Source: Pedobacter sp. MC2016-15 (GTDB taxonomy: Bacteria; Bacteroidota; Bacteroidia; Sphingobacteriales; Sphingobacteriaceae). Taken from it: a stretch of DNA of 64,000 nucleotides. A program made the translations under genes and the position numbers. The notes below the pieces were generated by a model that was given only the letters and a program-made list of their open reading frames with translations, did no database searches and was not told the DNA's origin. Of this stretch, positions 54,287 through 62,941 are shown in pieces (position 1 is the first letter of the stretch; each line of letters begins with the position of its first letter). The stretch lies in NCBI RefSeq assembly GCF_026239695.1, contig NZ_JAPIVS010000006.1, positions 186,001 to 250,000 of the forward strand, given 5' to 3'.

Positions 54287-54369
54287 ATTGCTAAAGACGA
54301 AATTAAATCACTATCAGACGCTTAGTTATATCTAAGTATTTATTAGTTTTATCAAATCAAATTATAATC

Positions 54370-54867
54370 ATGAAACGTATAACTATTTTTATTGCTCTCA
54401 TCTTAATTACAGCTGCTATTGGTTGTAAACCAAAGCCCAAGAATGATCAGGAAATCTATCAAGAAAGTATGGAAGGTAAATCAGATGATGAACTGATCTC
54501 TGAAATGTATGGCAATCCTCAGAATTATGAAATTGTCAGTTCTAAATCTATAGATGTTTTAAAACCAAATTCCTATCCTGTGTACGGCAAAAATAAAGGA
54601 GGTATAATCCAAGTTGTATTTAATAAAGATAAGATCTTTTTACAAGACATGTATCTTACCTCGATAGCAGGAAGCTATCGGCAAGGACGGTATGCAAGTC
54701 CAACAGGAGAAATAGTAGTCAGTTTTGAAAAAGCTCCAGGTTTTGCCGGAGCTGTATCTGCAGGACTTCGTCGCCATCCTAAAGCTGATAGCGAGTATAT
54801 TAAGGTCAAGATGAAGCAACAAGGAAGTCCTATAGAGATAGAATACCAATTAAAGCGTCTCAATTAA
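54370..54867 (+). CDS. Hypothetical lipoprotein
   Basis: The 165-residue protein has a clear lipoprotein signal (MKRITIFIALILITAAIGC, Cys19) followed by Lys/Pro-rich sequence (KPKPKND). The mature part is small, with a predicted beta-rich fold. No domain is recognised. Its codon use fits the island. It is divergent from the XRE gene. Confidence 0.75.
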   Translation: MKRITIFIALILITAAIGCKPKPKNDQEIYQESMEGKSDDELISEMYGNPQNYEIVSSKSIDVLKPNSYPVYGKNKGGIIQVVFNKDKIFLQDMYLTSIAGSYRQGRYASPTGEIVVSFEKAPGFAGAVSAGLRRHPKADSEYIKVKMKQQGSPIEIEYQLKRLN

Positions 54868-54905
54868 AAAATGTCTATAAAGCACTATTAACAATTTAAG
54901 AAAAG

Positions 54906-55283
54906 ATGATTAATGCATTATCTAGTTATGTATATCAGGCTGAATATAATACCGCATGGCGTCAAAGTCTTCATAGTGGTTTCAACCTCGATCCTTACGG
55001 AATAAAGTACGCTTATTCTAATCCTTGGATCTGGAATGACTTCACAATTGAAAGTCCAACGGGCGAAGATGAAGCAGAATTGAGTAAAGAGCCTCGTTGT
55101 TTAATCAGTGCCGATGACTTCTTTGCAAATATTAATAAGTCATGCAAACTAAGGTCGCTACCTAAGTTTCTTAGAAAGCCTTTATCACTAAGCAAAATAG
55201 TTCTGGATGATCTGTTACAATCTAAAATCATTAATTATGGCAGACTATGTGTGACGGTGGTCTTGTTTCGCATTCCTTATTGA
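54906..55283 (+). CDS. Hypothetical protein, uncertain 3' end
   Basis: The 125-residue frame follows the lipoprotein gene by 38 bp. The first 100 residues look protein-like (PYGIKYAYSNPWIWNDFTIE, ISADDFFANINKS), but the tail after INYGRL does not. A second short frame (ATG 55247 to stop 55402, 51 codons) overlaps its end in another register, so the pair may be one gene with a frameshift or two small genes. No family recognised. Confidence 0.45.
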   Translation: MINALSSYVYQAEYNTAWRQSLHSGFNLDPYGIKYAYSNPWIWNDFTIESPTGEDEAELSKEPRCLISADDFFANINKSCKLRSLPKFLRKPLSLSKIVLDDLLQSKIINYGRLCVTVVLFRIPY

Positions 55284-55443
55284 TCATTGACAACCAAGCT
55301 CAGTTTTACAGGAGAGTGATCCTATCATGGATAGAGACAGGAGACTTGTTAATCAAAGCCGATATGCAGATAGCATTTGTAACTCTTTTGGTAAGGGCCT
55401 AATAATATCATACCCTATTTAAACCATCTTAATAACAAACGAG

Positions 55444-55462
55444 AGCCACTTTTTAAGTGGCT
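55444..55462 (+). terminator. Strong terminator hairpin
   Basis: AGCCACTT (55444-55451) and AAGTGGCT (55455-55462) form a perfect 8-bp stem with a TTT loop, followed by a run of T. It closes the plus-strand lipoprotein/hypothetical transcript and lies just upstream of the 41-residue membrane peptide gene. Confidence 0.88.
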
Positions 55463-55487
55463 TTTTTCATTTACAAACAATTTACAT

Positions 55488-55613
55488 ATGAAGTATTCCC
55501 GATTATTGTGGTTGCTCCTGGTGTTATTAATATTCATCGCAGCGGTGTATTTGATAACCTCAGATTTAGACAGACCAGAAGCAAGAGGTAATCATAACGG
55601 TTATCCATTTTAA
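55488..55613 (+). CDS. Small single-pass membrane peptide
   Basis: This 41-residue frame starts ATG AAG at 55488. It encodes one hydrophobic helix (WLLLVLLIFIAAVYLIT, about residues 8-24) with a short polar, Asn/Gly-rich tail. It follows directly after a terminator and has no recognised family. A small toxin, a regulatory peptide or a chance frame are all possible. Confidence 0.4.
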   Translation: MKYSRLLWLLLVLLIFIAAVYLITSDLDRPEARGNHNGYPF

Positions 55614-56250
55614 AAATATAAAAGCTCATCCTATAACGCCTGCCTTTTCCCGCAATTGCTGCTTAAGGGGAGAAAGGCAGGCTATAGTCTTCAATTTGTG
55701 GTTTGACCTCAATCTGTAAAAGTTTACTTCTGATCCTGCGGGCAGTTCGTTCTATCATTACTGCGGTGGTGCTATGAAAGCCAGTGCTAGGAAAATAGGT
55801 ACTTCGCAATGACTAAGCTTGCAGAATCAACGCCAGAATGCTCAGTCCTTCAGCTAGGCTTAATCAGCCTGGTTTCACTCCATCACTTTTATTCTGTCAT
55901 GTATTCTGCTAAAGCAAGCGGATTGCTTCGTGAAAGTACCTGCTGTATCATAACATTCACGTTGTTCATGGTTACAATCCAGAAACTTTCTTAGTTTTGC
56001 TCACCTACGCAGTCTCTCAGGCTTCACAGCTTTCATGCTTCAGCTGTTCGTGTAAAAACATAGTCAAAGTCATGCTTGCGCATTCCTCCTTTGACACCTT
56101 CGTTCCGTTCGCAGCCGGTGAGCTTAATGTGCATATTATCATTTATAAAGTGATGTGAGACATTATATGATTAACATTACGTTTGAAAAGAGAACTGGCG
56201 TTCCAAAGTAAAAAAACAGATTTTCATGTTTTGTAGCATCTGAATAACCA
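55614..56250 (-). other. Decayed-looking noncoding region next to the Septu genes
   Basis: About 640 bp without a complete gene. It begins with an imperfect inverted repeat (CTATAACGCCTGCCTTT around 55631 with AAAGGCAGGCTATAG at 55673-55687). Short minus-strand frames look coding-like, such as 55663-55758 (31 codons) and a short frame over 56035-56130, but are broken by stops. The right part carries the first copy of a dispersed repeat found again at 60351 and 60884. It may be the remains of a displaced gene. Confidence 0.5.
56061..56130. repeat. Dispersed degenerate repeat, copy A
   Basis: About 70 bp related to copies B (60351-60420) and C (60884-60955). A and B share TCCTCCTTTGAYACCTTCG; A and C share GCAGSCGRTGAGCTTAA. 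Read on the minus strand, A translates to a run with EGVKGG and KHDFDYV, and B and C to EGIKGG and EGVLKE with CDF, so the copies may be remnants of one gene's 3' end. Confidence 0.5.
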
Positions 56251-56895
56251 TTAAAAACCCAAGCCATCAAGTTTTTGTTTGAACATCAATGAATATGCCT
56301 TTTCCCTGTACGTAAAGCTTTTTATCGACTCCAACTCTTCTTCAGTTGGTTCTCTATGATCATGATTGCACTCCAATAATACCTTCTCCAGTATTCTACT
56401 TAATTTTCTGAGCTCTTTCATTCGTAGGTATTCCGAAGTGATAGTTCCCAATTTATATTTTTTTATAGTATTTGAGCCCATAATGGAGTTCCCCCTAGGT
56501 AAGATAACATCGTCTTCGAAACGCAGATGTTCATTAATTTCTGCATCTGTGTTAATACATGGATCCAAAGCATTTGTGATTGGTATTTCGTTGTGATTAA
56601 GTTTATCATTACAATTTGTACAAGCCAGATATAAATTGTCCCAAGTAAAAGCTAAACTCCTATCAATGGCAACTTCGATGTGGTGATCTACTTCCGACGC
56701 AACGCCCTTCAATAAGCATTCGCAATAGAAACATTTCTGATAACTTGTATCAAGAAGCCTACTTAAAATTTCTTGGTGCCTATATTTGTAGGATGGCGGA
56801 CGAGTACCTAATGGCGTGGCCAAAAATCTGTCTAACCATAATGCCTCTCTTTGAACTAAAATCTGAGGCTTTGCGAGTCTTAATAATGACCTCAT
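56251..56895 (-). CDS. ptuB: HNH endonuclease, Septu PtuB-like
   Basis: The 214-residue protein has a zinc-bound HNH core: Cys55-x-x-Cys58, DHH (70-72), TWDNLYLACTNCN (Asp86, Asn87, Cys92, Cys95, Asn96) and His101. It matches the TIGR02646/PtuB-type endonucleases. The gene starts 2 bp after the stop of the AAA ATPase gene, the arrangement of the Septu anti-phage system, where the ATPase (PtuA) senses and PtuB cleaves. The remaining helical tail (about 110-214) is of unknown function. Retron-linked PtuB exists, but no reverse transcriptase is present here. Confidence 0.85.
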   Translation of the reverse strand: MRSLLRLAKPQILVQREALWLDRFLATPLGTRPPSYKYRHQEILSRLLDTSYQKCFYCECLLKGVASEVDHHIEVAIDRSLAFTWDNLYLACTNCNDKLNHNEIPITNALDPCINTDAEINEHLRFEDDVILPRGNSIMGSNTIKKYKLGTITSEYLRMKELRKLSRILEKVLLECNHDHREPTEEELESIKSFTYREKAYSLMFKQKLDGLGF

Positions 56896-56897
56896 TA

Positions 56898-58145
56898 TTA
56901 TCTTTTGTTGTTAAATAATTCTTTCAACTTATCGTCAAATAATAAATAAGAAAAGTATTGAGGGTTAATTTCTAATAATTGATTTTCCAATCTTTTTTCT
57001 TCTTGTTTGTTGCCCGATTTAATAGCATTATTCCGAGCCTCAATTAATTGACTGATGATATCGCTAAAAGGTAATGTATTGAATAGTTCTGTAGTTAGGA
57101 TTTCATCTATTGGCATATTCGAATATAGATCTGTTTCATCTACAATCGACGACTCATTTTCGTGTACTTTACATACGTAAATATTTGCATTCGTTACGGA
57201 TGAAATAATAAAAGGCGAGTGGGTAGTTACTATTATCTGCAATTTAGGAAAGACCTCTAATATATTCTTAAGCAGCACCTTCTGCCATTTGGGATGAAGA
57301 TGATTCTCTGCTTCATCAATAAGTAAAATACCAGGTACATCGAATACTGATTTAAACAAATTACTATCTTTATTCAACTCCATCACTGAGTAAGCCTTGG
57401 TTAATAACGAAATAAGCCTTTGGAGAATGTAAACATTTCCACTACTTAGCTTATCAAGAGTCAAAAGTTTTCCGTTCACCTTAATAATAGGTTGTAGGGT
57501 ACTACGGGAAACATTGTGGAAGTTTCCATTAGCTACGGACATTTTAATAATTGTCTTTATTGCATCATAAATTTCGGTTCCCATTTTTTGTTCTTCTGAA
57601 TCGTCACTTCCTTTCAAATAATCGAAGAAAGTAATAGACTCACTGACTTCTAGATTTGAATGTTTTCCACTCAATGCGCCTGCAAACAGAAGTTTAGGAT
57701 CAATTGGACGAATGTTTTTTTGTTCGAAAGAATCTGTAGATAATTTTGATGTCCAATAATCAATAAACCAAGTTGGCTTTAAGGTTATTCCGTAAGAAAC
57801 ATGTCTAGCTAGACCAAAATCCTGCGAAGTTAATTCGAACAATTTACCATTTTCATTTAACTTAGTTGATTCAATGGTAATTTGTTGAAGATCCTCTAAG
57901 GTAACATTCATTGATGCTTTGAAATCCTTTGGATCTGAAACAATCGCCCTCTCAATCATACCGCTTGAATAACCTCCAGTTATTAACGCGCGAATAGAAT
58001 CCAATATAATACTTTTTCCAGAACCATTGTCCCCTGTAATTATCGTAACCGGTGGATAGTTACGATCATTGTCATCTTTTATGAAGCAGATAGATTCGTT
58101 TTTAAAAGGGCCAATGTTATGTAAATCAAGACTGTTAATTTGCAT
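56898..58145 (-). CDS. ptuA: AAA-family ATPase, Septu PtuA-like
   Basis: The 415-residue protein is an SMC/ABC-like AAA_15/AAA_21 ATPase: Walker A TGDNGSGKSII (about 38-48), signature-like LDKLSSGNVYILQRLISL (about 228-245), Walker B ILLIDEAENHLHPKWQ (about 271-286) and H-loop TTHSPFI (about 305-311). Together with the HNH gene after it, it forms a likely Septu defence pair. PtuA forms an oligomer that restrains PtuB until infection. It is divergent from the ATPase-TOPRIM gene at 58627 across a 480-bp gap. Confidence 0.85.
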   Translation of the reverse strand: MQINSLDLHNIGPFKNESICFIKDDNDRNYPPVTIITGDNGSGKSIILDSIRALITGGYSSGMIERAIVSDPKDFKASMNVTLEDLQQITIESTKLNENGKLFELTSQDFGLARHVSYGITLKPTWFIDYWTSKLSTDSFEQKNIRPIDPKLLFAGALSGKHSNLEVSESITFFDYLKGSDDSEEQKMGTEIYDAIKTIIKMSVANGNFHNVSRSTLQPIIKVNGKLLTLDKLSSGNVYILQRLISLLTKAYSVMELNKDSNLFKSVFDVPGILLIDEAENHLHPKWQKVLLKNILEVFPKLQIIVTTHSPFIISSVTNANIYVCKVHENESSIVDETDLYSNMPIDEILTTELFNTLPFSDIISQLIEARNNAIKSGNKQEEKRLENQLLEINPQYFSYLLFDDKLKELFNNKR

Positions 58146-58626
58146 AATTTTATTTGTTTTTCTAAATATATCAATTTTTAATTAGCTAAAATTGCTGTAT
58201 TCAAATATATTCGTCTTTACAGCCGTGTTAATTAAAAGTTTAAATATTCCCCATCAAATGAACAGAGGTATTTAGTCTAGTAATAAACTAACCTTCAAGC
58301 CTTCTACCAGAGCCTTCAGAACTTACTGGTATGATAATCATCAGGCTGAATAAATCATACTGTCAGTAATATTGGGACAACTATAATTAGGGCTTATAAC
58401 TTATATCTTACGGTCCTACTTTGATCAATAAGTTCATACGTTAAGTATAAATAATTGAAATCTTTAACATACTCATGGCATTGCCTCTGCGTACATTTTA
58501 ACCTCAAATTCGCGTGGTTAGGTTCGCTGACATTAGTAACTTACTATAATGTAAAAAAAGATAACAAAGTCGGATAAAATTAATAATTTGTTCTATTGGT
58601 TCGCACATATTTAAGCGGCAACACAA
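58146..58626. other. AT-rich gap between two divergent defence genes
   Basis: About 480 bp without a gene that I can support. It should hold the promoters for the PtuA-like gene (minus) and the ATPase-TOPRIM gene (plus). No strong hairpin, repeat or known RNA was noticed, although a noncoding RNA could be missed by eye. Confidence 0.45.
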
Positions 58627-60318
58627 ATGATAGGTATGAAGAATAAAGTTTGGATAAGTAAATTTACAGTAAATGATGGTACAACAGTCACACTTGATGA
58701 GAGCAGTATCGTTGTATTTGTTGGAGCTAATAATATGGGAAAAAGTGCCTCTTTAAAAGAGATATTTCAATTACTTAAGTCCAATGGCACAGGAAAGATC
58801 ATAACACATGTCGAAATTGAATCTATAGGCAATGTTGATGACCTAGTCGAATCCTTGATTGCAGCTTCCAAACAATCTTCATCCCTACAGCAAAATCCAA
58901 CTTTTTCAGGGATAGGATATTCCGTGCCAAAGGATAATTTATTGCATTTTTGGAATGAATACAGAAGCGGTTTGTCTAGATTGCATTCGCTTTTTGTCAA
59001 TTTATTGTCGACAGAGACTAGACTCACTGCCGCAAATCCAGCCCCTAACATTGCTATCACCTCTGAACCGCCTAGCCACCCAATTCATTTCTTACAGTCT
59101 GATGATAGATTAGAGGAAAGATTTAGTAACTACTTTTACCAAGCATTTGGTAAGCAATTAATCTTACATAGAAATGCTGGAAGCACGGTTCCATTATACG
59201 TGGGTGATAAACCTCAGATTAATGAGGGGGAAGATCGTATTTCTAGGGGCTACTTGAATAAATTAGAAGCATTGCCTCAGCTGCATTTGCAGGGTGATGG
59301 TATGAGAAGTTTCGTAGGAGTATTACTTAGTGCCTTCGTTTCAGAACATTCTATACAACTTATTGATGAACCGGAAGCCTTTTTACATCCACCGCAGGCA
59401 AGACTTCTAGGGAAAATGCTTGCAAAAGATTTACCTATGGATCGACAACTTTTCTTATCCACTCATAGTGAAGAATTTCTAAAGGGGCTTTTGGATTCTG
59501 GCAATCAGAATGTCAGAATAATAAGGTTAAGAAGAGAAGGAAATATAAATATTGTCAATCAACTAAATACTCAGGAAATTAACGAGATTTGGTCCGACTC
59601 GTTATTACGACATTCAAATATTTTAAATGGGTTATTTCATAGTAAGGTAATTATATGCGAGAGTGACTCTGATTGCAGATTTTATTCGGCGGTTCTCTAT
59701 TCATTATATGAAAATACGAATGGAATTAGTCCTGATGTGCTATTTATACATTGCGGCGGAAAGCATCGCATACCTGTTGTCATCAGGGCTTTAAAAAGCC
59801 TAGGAGTTCCAATAACAGTTGCAGTAGACTTTGATATATTAAATAGCGAAAGCCCTTTTAAAGATATTTTGCTTGAACTAGGAGGACTATGGCATACGAT
59901 CAAAGATGACTGGAGAAATGTTAAATCCGCTATCGATTCCAAGAAACCTGAATTGCTGGCAAAAGATTTAAAAGATGAAATTGAAAAAGCTTTTAGTGAT
60001 GCTCCGACTAATATAGTATCGGGTGATACGATAAAAAAGATTTCATCCGCTTTGAAAAAGTCATCACCTTGGTCTAATGCTAAGCAAGTTGGAAAATCTT
60101 TTATCCCGTCTGGAGAGCATATGAAGGCATACGATAGATTGAATGACTATGCAAGTTCATTAGGAATAAAAATTGTGGAGGTGGGTGAATTGGAGGGCTT
60201 TATTCGAACAATTGGAAATCATGGACCTAAATGGGTGAATGAGGCTTTAAAAATGGATTTAAAAAATGATCCAGAGGTCAAATTAGCGCGGGACTTTGTT
60301 CGAAGCTTGATTACTTGA
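58627..60318 (+). CDS. ATPase with C-terminal TOPRIM domain (OLD or PARIS-like)
   Basis: The 563-residue protein has an N-terminal SMC/ABC-like ATPase: Walker A GANNMGKS (33-40), signature-like LQGDGMRSFVGVLLSAF (about 221-237), Walker B IDEPEAFLHPPQ (about 246-257) and H-loop STHSEEF (about 278-284). A TOPRIM-like part follows (about 335-410: IICESDSDCRFY, AVDFDIL), giving the Glu and Asp-x-Asp metal ligands. The architecture matches OLD-family nucleases and fused AriA-AriB (PARIS). No Gabija helicase partner is seen. An internal ATG at 58636 is an alternative start. It is a probable phage-defence gene. Confidence 0.82.
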   Translation: MIGMKNKVWISKFTVNDGTTVTLDESSIVVFVGANNMGKSASLKEIFQLLKSNGTGKIITHVEIESIGNVDDLVESLIAASKQSSSLQQNPTFSGIGYSVPKDNLLHFWNEYRSGLSRLHSLFVNLLSTETRLTAANPAPNIAITSEPPSHPIHFLQSDDRLEERFSNYFYQAFGKQLILHRNAGSTVPLYVGDKPQINEGEDRISRGYLNKLEALPQLHLQGDGMRSFVGVLLSAFVSEHSIQLIDEPEAFLHPPQARLLGKMLAKDLPMDRQLFLSTHSEEFLKGLLDSGNQNVRIIRLRREGNINIVNQLNTQEINEIWSDSLLRHSNILNGLFHSKVIICESDSDCRFYSAVLYSLYENTNGISPDVLFIHCGGKHRIPVVIRALKSLGVPITVAVDFDILNSESPFKDILLELGGLWHTIKDDWRNVKSAIDSKKPELLAKDLKDEIEKAFSDAPTNIVSGDTIKKISSALKKSSPWSNAKQVGKSFIPSGEHMKAYDRLNDYASSLGIKIVEVGELEGFIRTIGNHGPKWVNEALKMDLKNDPEVKLARDFVRSLIT

Positions 60319-60350
60319 TTTGTACATCTGTGATCCTAATACTTTTTTTA

Positions 60351-60420
60351 TAGATTTAAAGTCGCACTCTCATGCTCCTCCTTTGATACCTTCGGTCAGT
60401 TCACCTTTGGCAGTGATGGT
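60351..60420. repeat. Dispersed degenerate repeat, copy B
   Basis: This 70-bp stretch starts 33 bp after the ATPase-TOPRIM stop. It shares AAAGTC and TCCTCCTTTGAYACCTTCG with copy A, and the following bases are weaker. It does not lie inside a supported gene. Confidence 0.5.
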
Positions 60421-60452
60421 TTTGGCAAAAACTTTATAGATAATAAGCGTGT

Positions 60453-60761
60453 CTATTTAATTTTGTTTCTGTAATAATCAACTACACGATTGTTTAACAA
60501 TTGCTTCTTCTCTAATATCTTCTCTATTTGCATATCGGCAGCCATCAAGCCCTGCATTGGATCTAGTGTTTTAAACCTACGTAATAATCCTTCTTGATAT
60601 GGTGCTTTGACAAAAGTCTGAATAAATTCTTCTGGTGTGTACCAGACCTTCGTTTGTGTATCAAATATCCAGAAGTTTAAACGTGTTGCCTGTAAAGCCA
60701 TAGTTTCAACACCATTGCGCTGTTGGTCATGCTGACTAATTTGAAATGCTCCTTGATCCAT
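60453..60761 (-). CDS. Small hypothetical protein
   Basis: The 102-residue frame encodes a soluble protein with an aromatic N-terminal part (NFWIFDTQTKVWYTPEEF) and a helical, basic C-terminus. No family recognised. An inner ATG at 60701 (MALQATRLNFW) is possible as start. It lies alone between copies B and C of the dispersed repeat. Confidence 0.6.
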   Translation of the reverse strand: MDQGAFQISQHDQQRNGVETMALQATRLNFWIFDTQTKVWYTPEEFIQTFVKAPYQEGLLRRFKTLDPMQGLMAADMQIEKILEKKQLLNNRVVDYYRNKIK

Positions 60762-60883
60762 ACCACAAAGCTATACTAATATTTTTAGTAATTCAATAGC
60801 TATTTAAAGTCTTGGAAGGAATTGTTCAGTGACGATTGCTCATACTGCCTTTCCAACTAGCAATCCTCAGCTGATCTTCTGCA

Positions 60884-60955
60884 TACAGTCAAAATCGCAA
60901 TGGCCTACTTCTTTTAAGACTCCTTCAACTTGTTAGCAGGCGATGAGCTTAAAGA
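60884..60955. repeat. Dispersed degenerate repeat, copy C
   Basis: About 70 bp upstream of the 171-residue membrane gene. It shares GCAGSCGRTGAGCTTAA and a ...GTCAAARTC... start with copy A. Similarity to A may extend further left, where both read CAGCTG-containing sequence, but this is weaker. Confidence 0.45.
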
Positions 60956-61013
60956 TTGGTCTTTTGAAGATTATATCCTATATTGGTAGTGAAATCTTGC
61001 AAAAGAAGATATT

Positions 61014-61529
61014 ATGAAGATAGCGCCTCAACAAAATTTTATTGTACCACGACGGATCAATTCATTGGCATTTGTTGACACGAGCGATCGCTATGTTTCA
61101 AAACTTGAAAAGCACATTGCAAAAGCCGAAGAGGCAATGAAATATTCTTCCGATAGGTTTGATATTCTGATTATTTCCTTAGCCACAGGAGCATTGGTGT
61201 TATCTCTTGGATCCGCTTCTGGATTGTTAGCAAATATACCTAAGGTTGATACTTCTTTATTAAAGTTTGGATGGTTAATGATGATAGGTTCTATCCTAGC
61301 TAACCTAGTATCTCAAATATCAGGATACTTTGCAAATCAGAAAGACATCGAAGTATCAAATAATCTAATAAGGCTTAAGAGAAATAAGCAAACAATTGGG
61401 ACCCAAAAAATACTGGAATTTTGGTGTACTACTTATAATAAAGCAACTTTAATCCTTAACGGGTTGAGTATGCTTTTATTGGTTACAGGCATGGTGACGA
61501 TGGTACTATTTTATTCAAACAACATATAG
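61014..61529 (+). CDS. Hypothetical membrane protein with three predicted helices
   Basis: The 171-residue protein has a soluble N-terminal helical part (1-50, SKLEKHIAKAEEAMKYSSDR) and three hydrophobic helices (about 50-73 DILIISLATGALVLSLGSAS, 84-105 and 147-168). There is no signal peptide. Helix 2 is followed by a basic loop (RLKRNKQTIG). No family recognised. It is the first of a plus-strand run of small membrane-associated genes, with the next gene only 3 bp away. Confidence 0.75.
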   Translation: MKIAPQQNFIVPRRINSLAFVDTSDRYVSKLEKHIAKAEEAMKYSSDRFDILIISLATGALVLSLGSASGLLANIPKVDTSLLKFGWLMMIGSILANLVSQISGYFANQKDIEVSNNLIRLKRNKQTIGTQKILEFWCTTYNKATLILNGLSMLLLVTGMVTMVLFYSNNI

Positions 61530-61532
61530 ATT

Positions 61533-61715
61533 ATGAGCAATAGCGAAGATTTAAAAAGAAAGCAAGCAGAGGAAAGAGTCAAGCAAGAAGAACAGATTCG
61601 GAAGCGGGAGGAATTCGCCAAAAAGCAACAAGACGAAGAAAGAAAGCGGAGGTTGAATGAGGGCGGGACTAATAAAGGCAGACCAACTGGATTAAGACCA
61701 GGTGAGGATGACTAA
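61533..61715 (+). CDS. Small highly charged coiled-coil-like protein
   Basis: The 60-residue protein is almost all Lys, Arg, Glu, Gln and Asp (KRKQAEERVKQEEQIRKREE) and should form a single charged helix, ending with a Gly/Pro-rich tail (GRPTGLRPGEDD). It follows the three-helix membrane protein gene by 3 bp, so co-translation is likely. No homologue is recognised. Confidence 0.65.
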   Translation: MSNSEDLKRKQAEERVKQEEQIRKREEFAKKQQDEERKRRLNEGGTNKGRPTGLRPGEDD

Positions 61716-61790
61716 AGCTTATATTAAACCTGAGCACTTAGAAATTAATATCGCAACAGTTTTACCACCGCCATCTTGTTTTTTTAAATA

Positions 61791-62219
61791 ATGAAAGAAA
61801 TAGACTTCTGGGTAAACTTTACAGCTAATCTACTAACAGTTCTAGCTTCAGGAATGGCTATATATGTTTATCTTACCAATAAGGATAAACTTGCTTCGGC
61901 ACTAAATTCTATTTTAAATTATTCGAACCAATTAACATTATCCGAATTAAAATATAAGATTGAGAGATTGAATGATTATAACGCCAGTAATGCAGAGCAA
62001 AACCTGGAGGTTATAAATATATTCCATGATATCGAAGGTCAAATATTAGGTAATATATACTTAAAAGATCAATTAGGTGGACTTTTAACTAAACTTTCGG
62101 TATTTACGAGTAAAGGCAAACCAATAACTGAACCGAAAAAACGTAGCTTGGTAAGTGAGTTGCGAGAGAGTGTGAGGACATTAGATGTGTCGAATTTTGT
62201 AATGAATAAAAATAATTGA
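61791..62219 (+). CDS. Hypothetical protein with one N-terminal membrane helix
   Basis: The 142-residue protein has one membrane helix near the N-terminus (about 8-26, VNFTANLLTVLASGMAIYVY) followed by a soluble, helix-rich part (about 30-142). It is separated by 75 bp from the charged-peptide gene and by 1 bp from the next gene, so it is translated with it. No family is recognised. Confidence 0.72.
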   Translation: MKEIDFWVNFTANLLTVLASGMAIYVYLTNKDKLASALNSILNYSNQLTLSELKYKIERLNDYNASNAEQNLEVINIFHDIEGQILGNIYLKDQLGGLLTKLSVFTSKGKPITEPKKRSLVSELRESVRTLDVSNFVMNKNN

Positions 62220-62220
62220 A

Positions 62221-62574
62221 ATGAAGATAGTACAAGCGATTAACGCTATGATCAGCCATCAAGAGCAGATTACAAATGTTAAAAGAAATGACCAAGAATA
62301 TTTTTTCCTTTATAAGGAAAGGTATAAGTGGTCTATTATTTTGAATAGTCAAGGTGATTATATACTTCACTTATACACTTCAGAGACCTTGACTATCGAA
62401 GACTTGGCTGCCATTCCGAGTGAGTATTGGGATACTATAGATTATGTTACTTACAAAAATAGTGAAATCAAAACCCAGGAAGCACACGAGAGCTTTAGCG
62501 AATTATTCAGAATAGTCCAAAATAAGTTATTAGGCGCAGATCAAATCCTGGATGATATACTATCTGACTTTTAA
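62221..62574 (+). CDS. Hypothetical soluble protein
   Basis: The 117-residue soluble protein looks alpha/beta and acidic (HLYTSETLTIEDLAAIPSEYWD). It starts 1 bp after the stop of the membrane-anchored gene and ends before a long hairpin at 62655. No motif is recognised. The tight coupling suggests a partner of the preceding protein. Confidence 0.72.
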   Translation: MKIVQAINAMISHQEQITNVKRNDQEYFFLYKERYKWSIILNSQGDYILHLYTSETLTIEDLAAIPSEYWDTIDYVTYKNSEIKTQEAHESFSELFRIVQNKLLGADQILDDILSDF

Positions 62575-62654
62575 ATTCCGCAAATGTAAGCTTTACACTT
62601 CTAACTGTTTATAAGAAGTATCGCATAAGTGCAGGCAAGTAATATACCATAACC

Positions 62655-62704
62655 AATAGGACGGTAAATTATAAGGGTATAACCTTTTTATTTACTGTCC
62701 TATT
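62655..62704 (+). terminator. Long hairpin after the 117-residue gene
   Basis: AATAGGAC...AAGG (62655-62676) pairs with CC...GTCCTATT (62683-62704) over 22 positions, 20 of them paired (one as G-T), around a 6-nt loop. A T-rich stretch follows. It is probably a terminator, or a structured RNA element in the 360-bp gap (62575-62941), where I see no gene. Confidence 0.65.
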
Positions 62705-62941
62705 TTCTTATTGTATAGAATCATAGATAAAACGTTTAACAAAGCATGCGGTCATAATACGGTATGCATCTGCGAACATTAGCTACATTTCCAGAAGATT
62801 GATGTCGCCCACATTGCTTCTATATGTTAAACACATAGTATATTTACTGACTTGCAAGATTAATTATGATTTTGAACTTTTTTATTTTTTCTCAACATTA
62901 AATTATAACGGAGTTATTTATATTAGGGCAAAAATAAATTG

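Noticed and set aside
55809..55994. Plus-strand open frame of 61 codons
   Set aside because: Low-quality composition within a region that shows only decayed coding signals on the other strand.
55614..58145. Retron-Septu (Ec78-like) system
   Set aside because: A structured region lies near the PtuA/PtuB pair, but no reverse transcriptase gene is present within the window.
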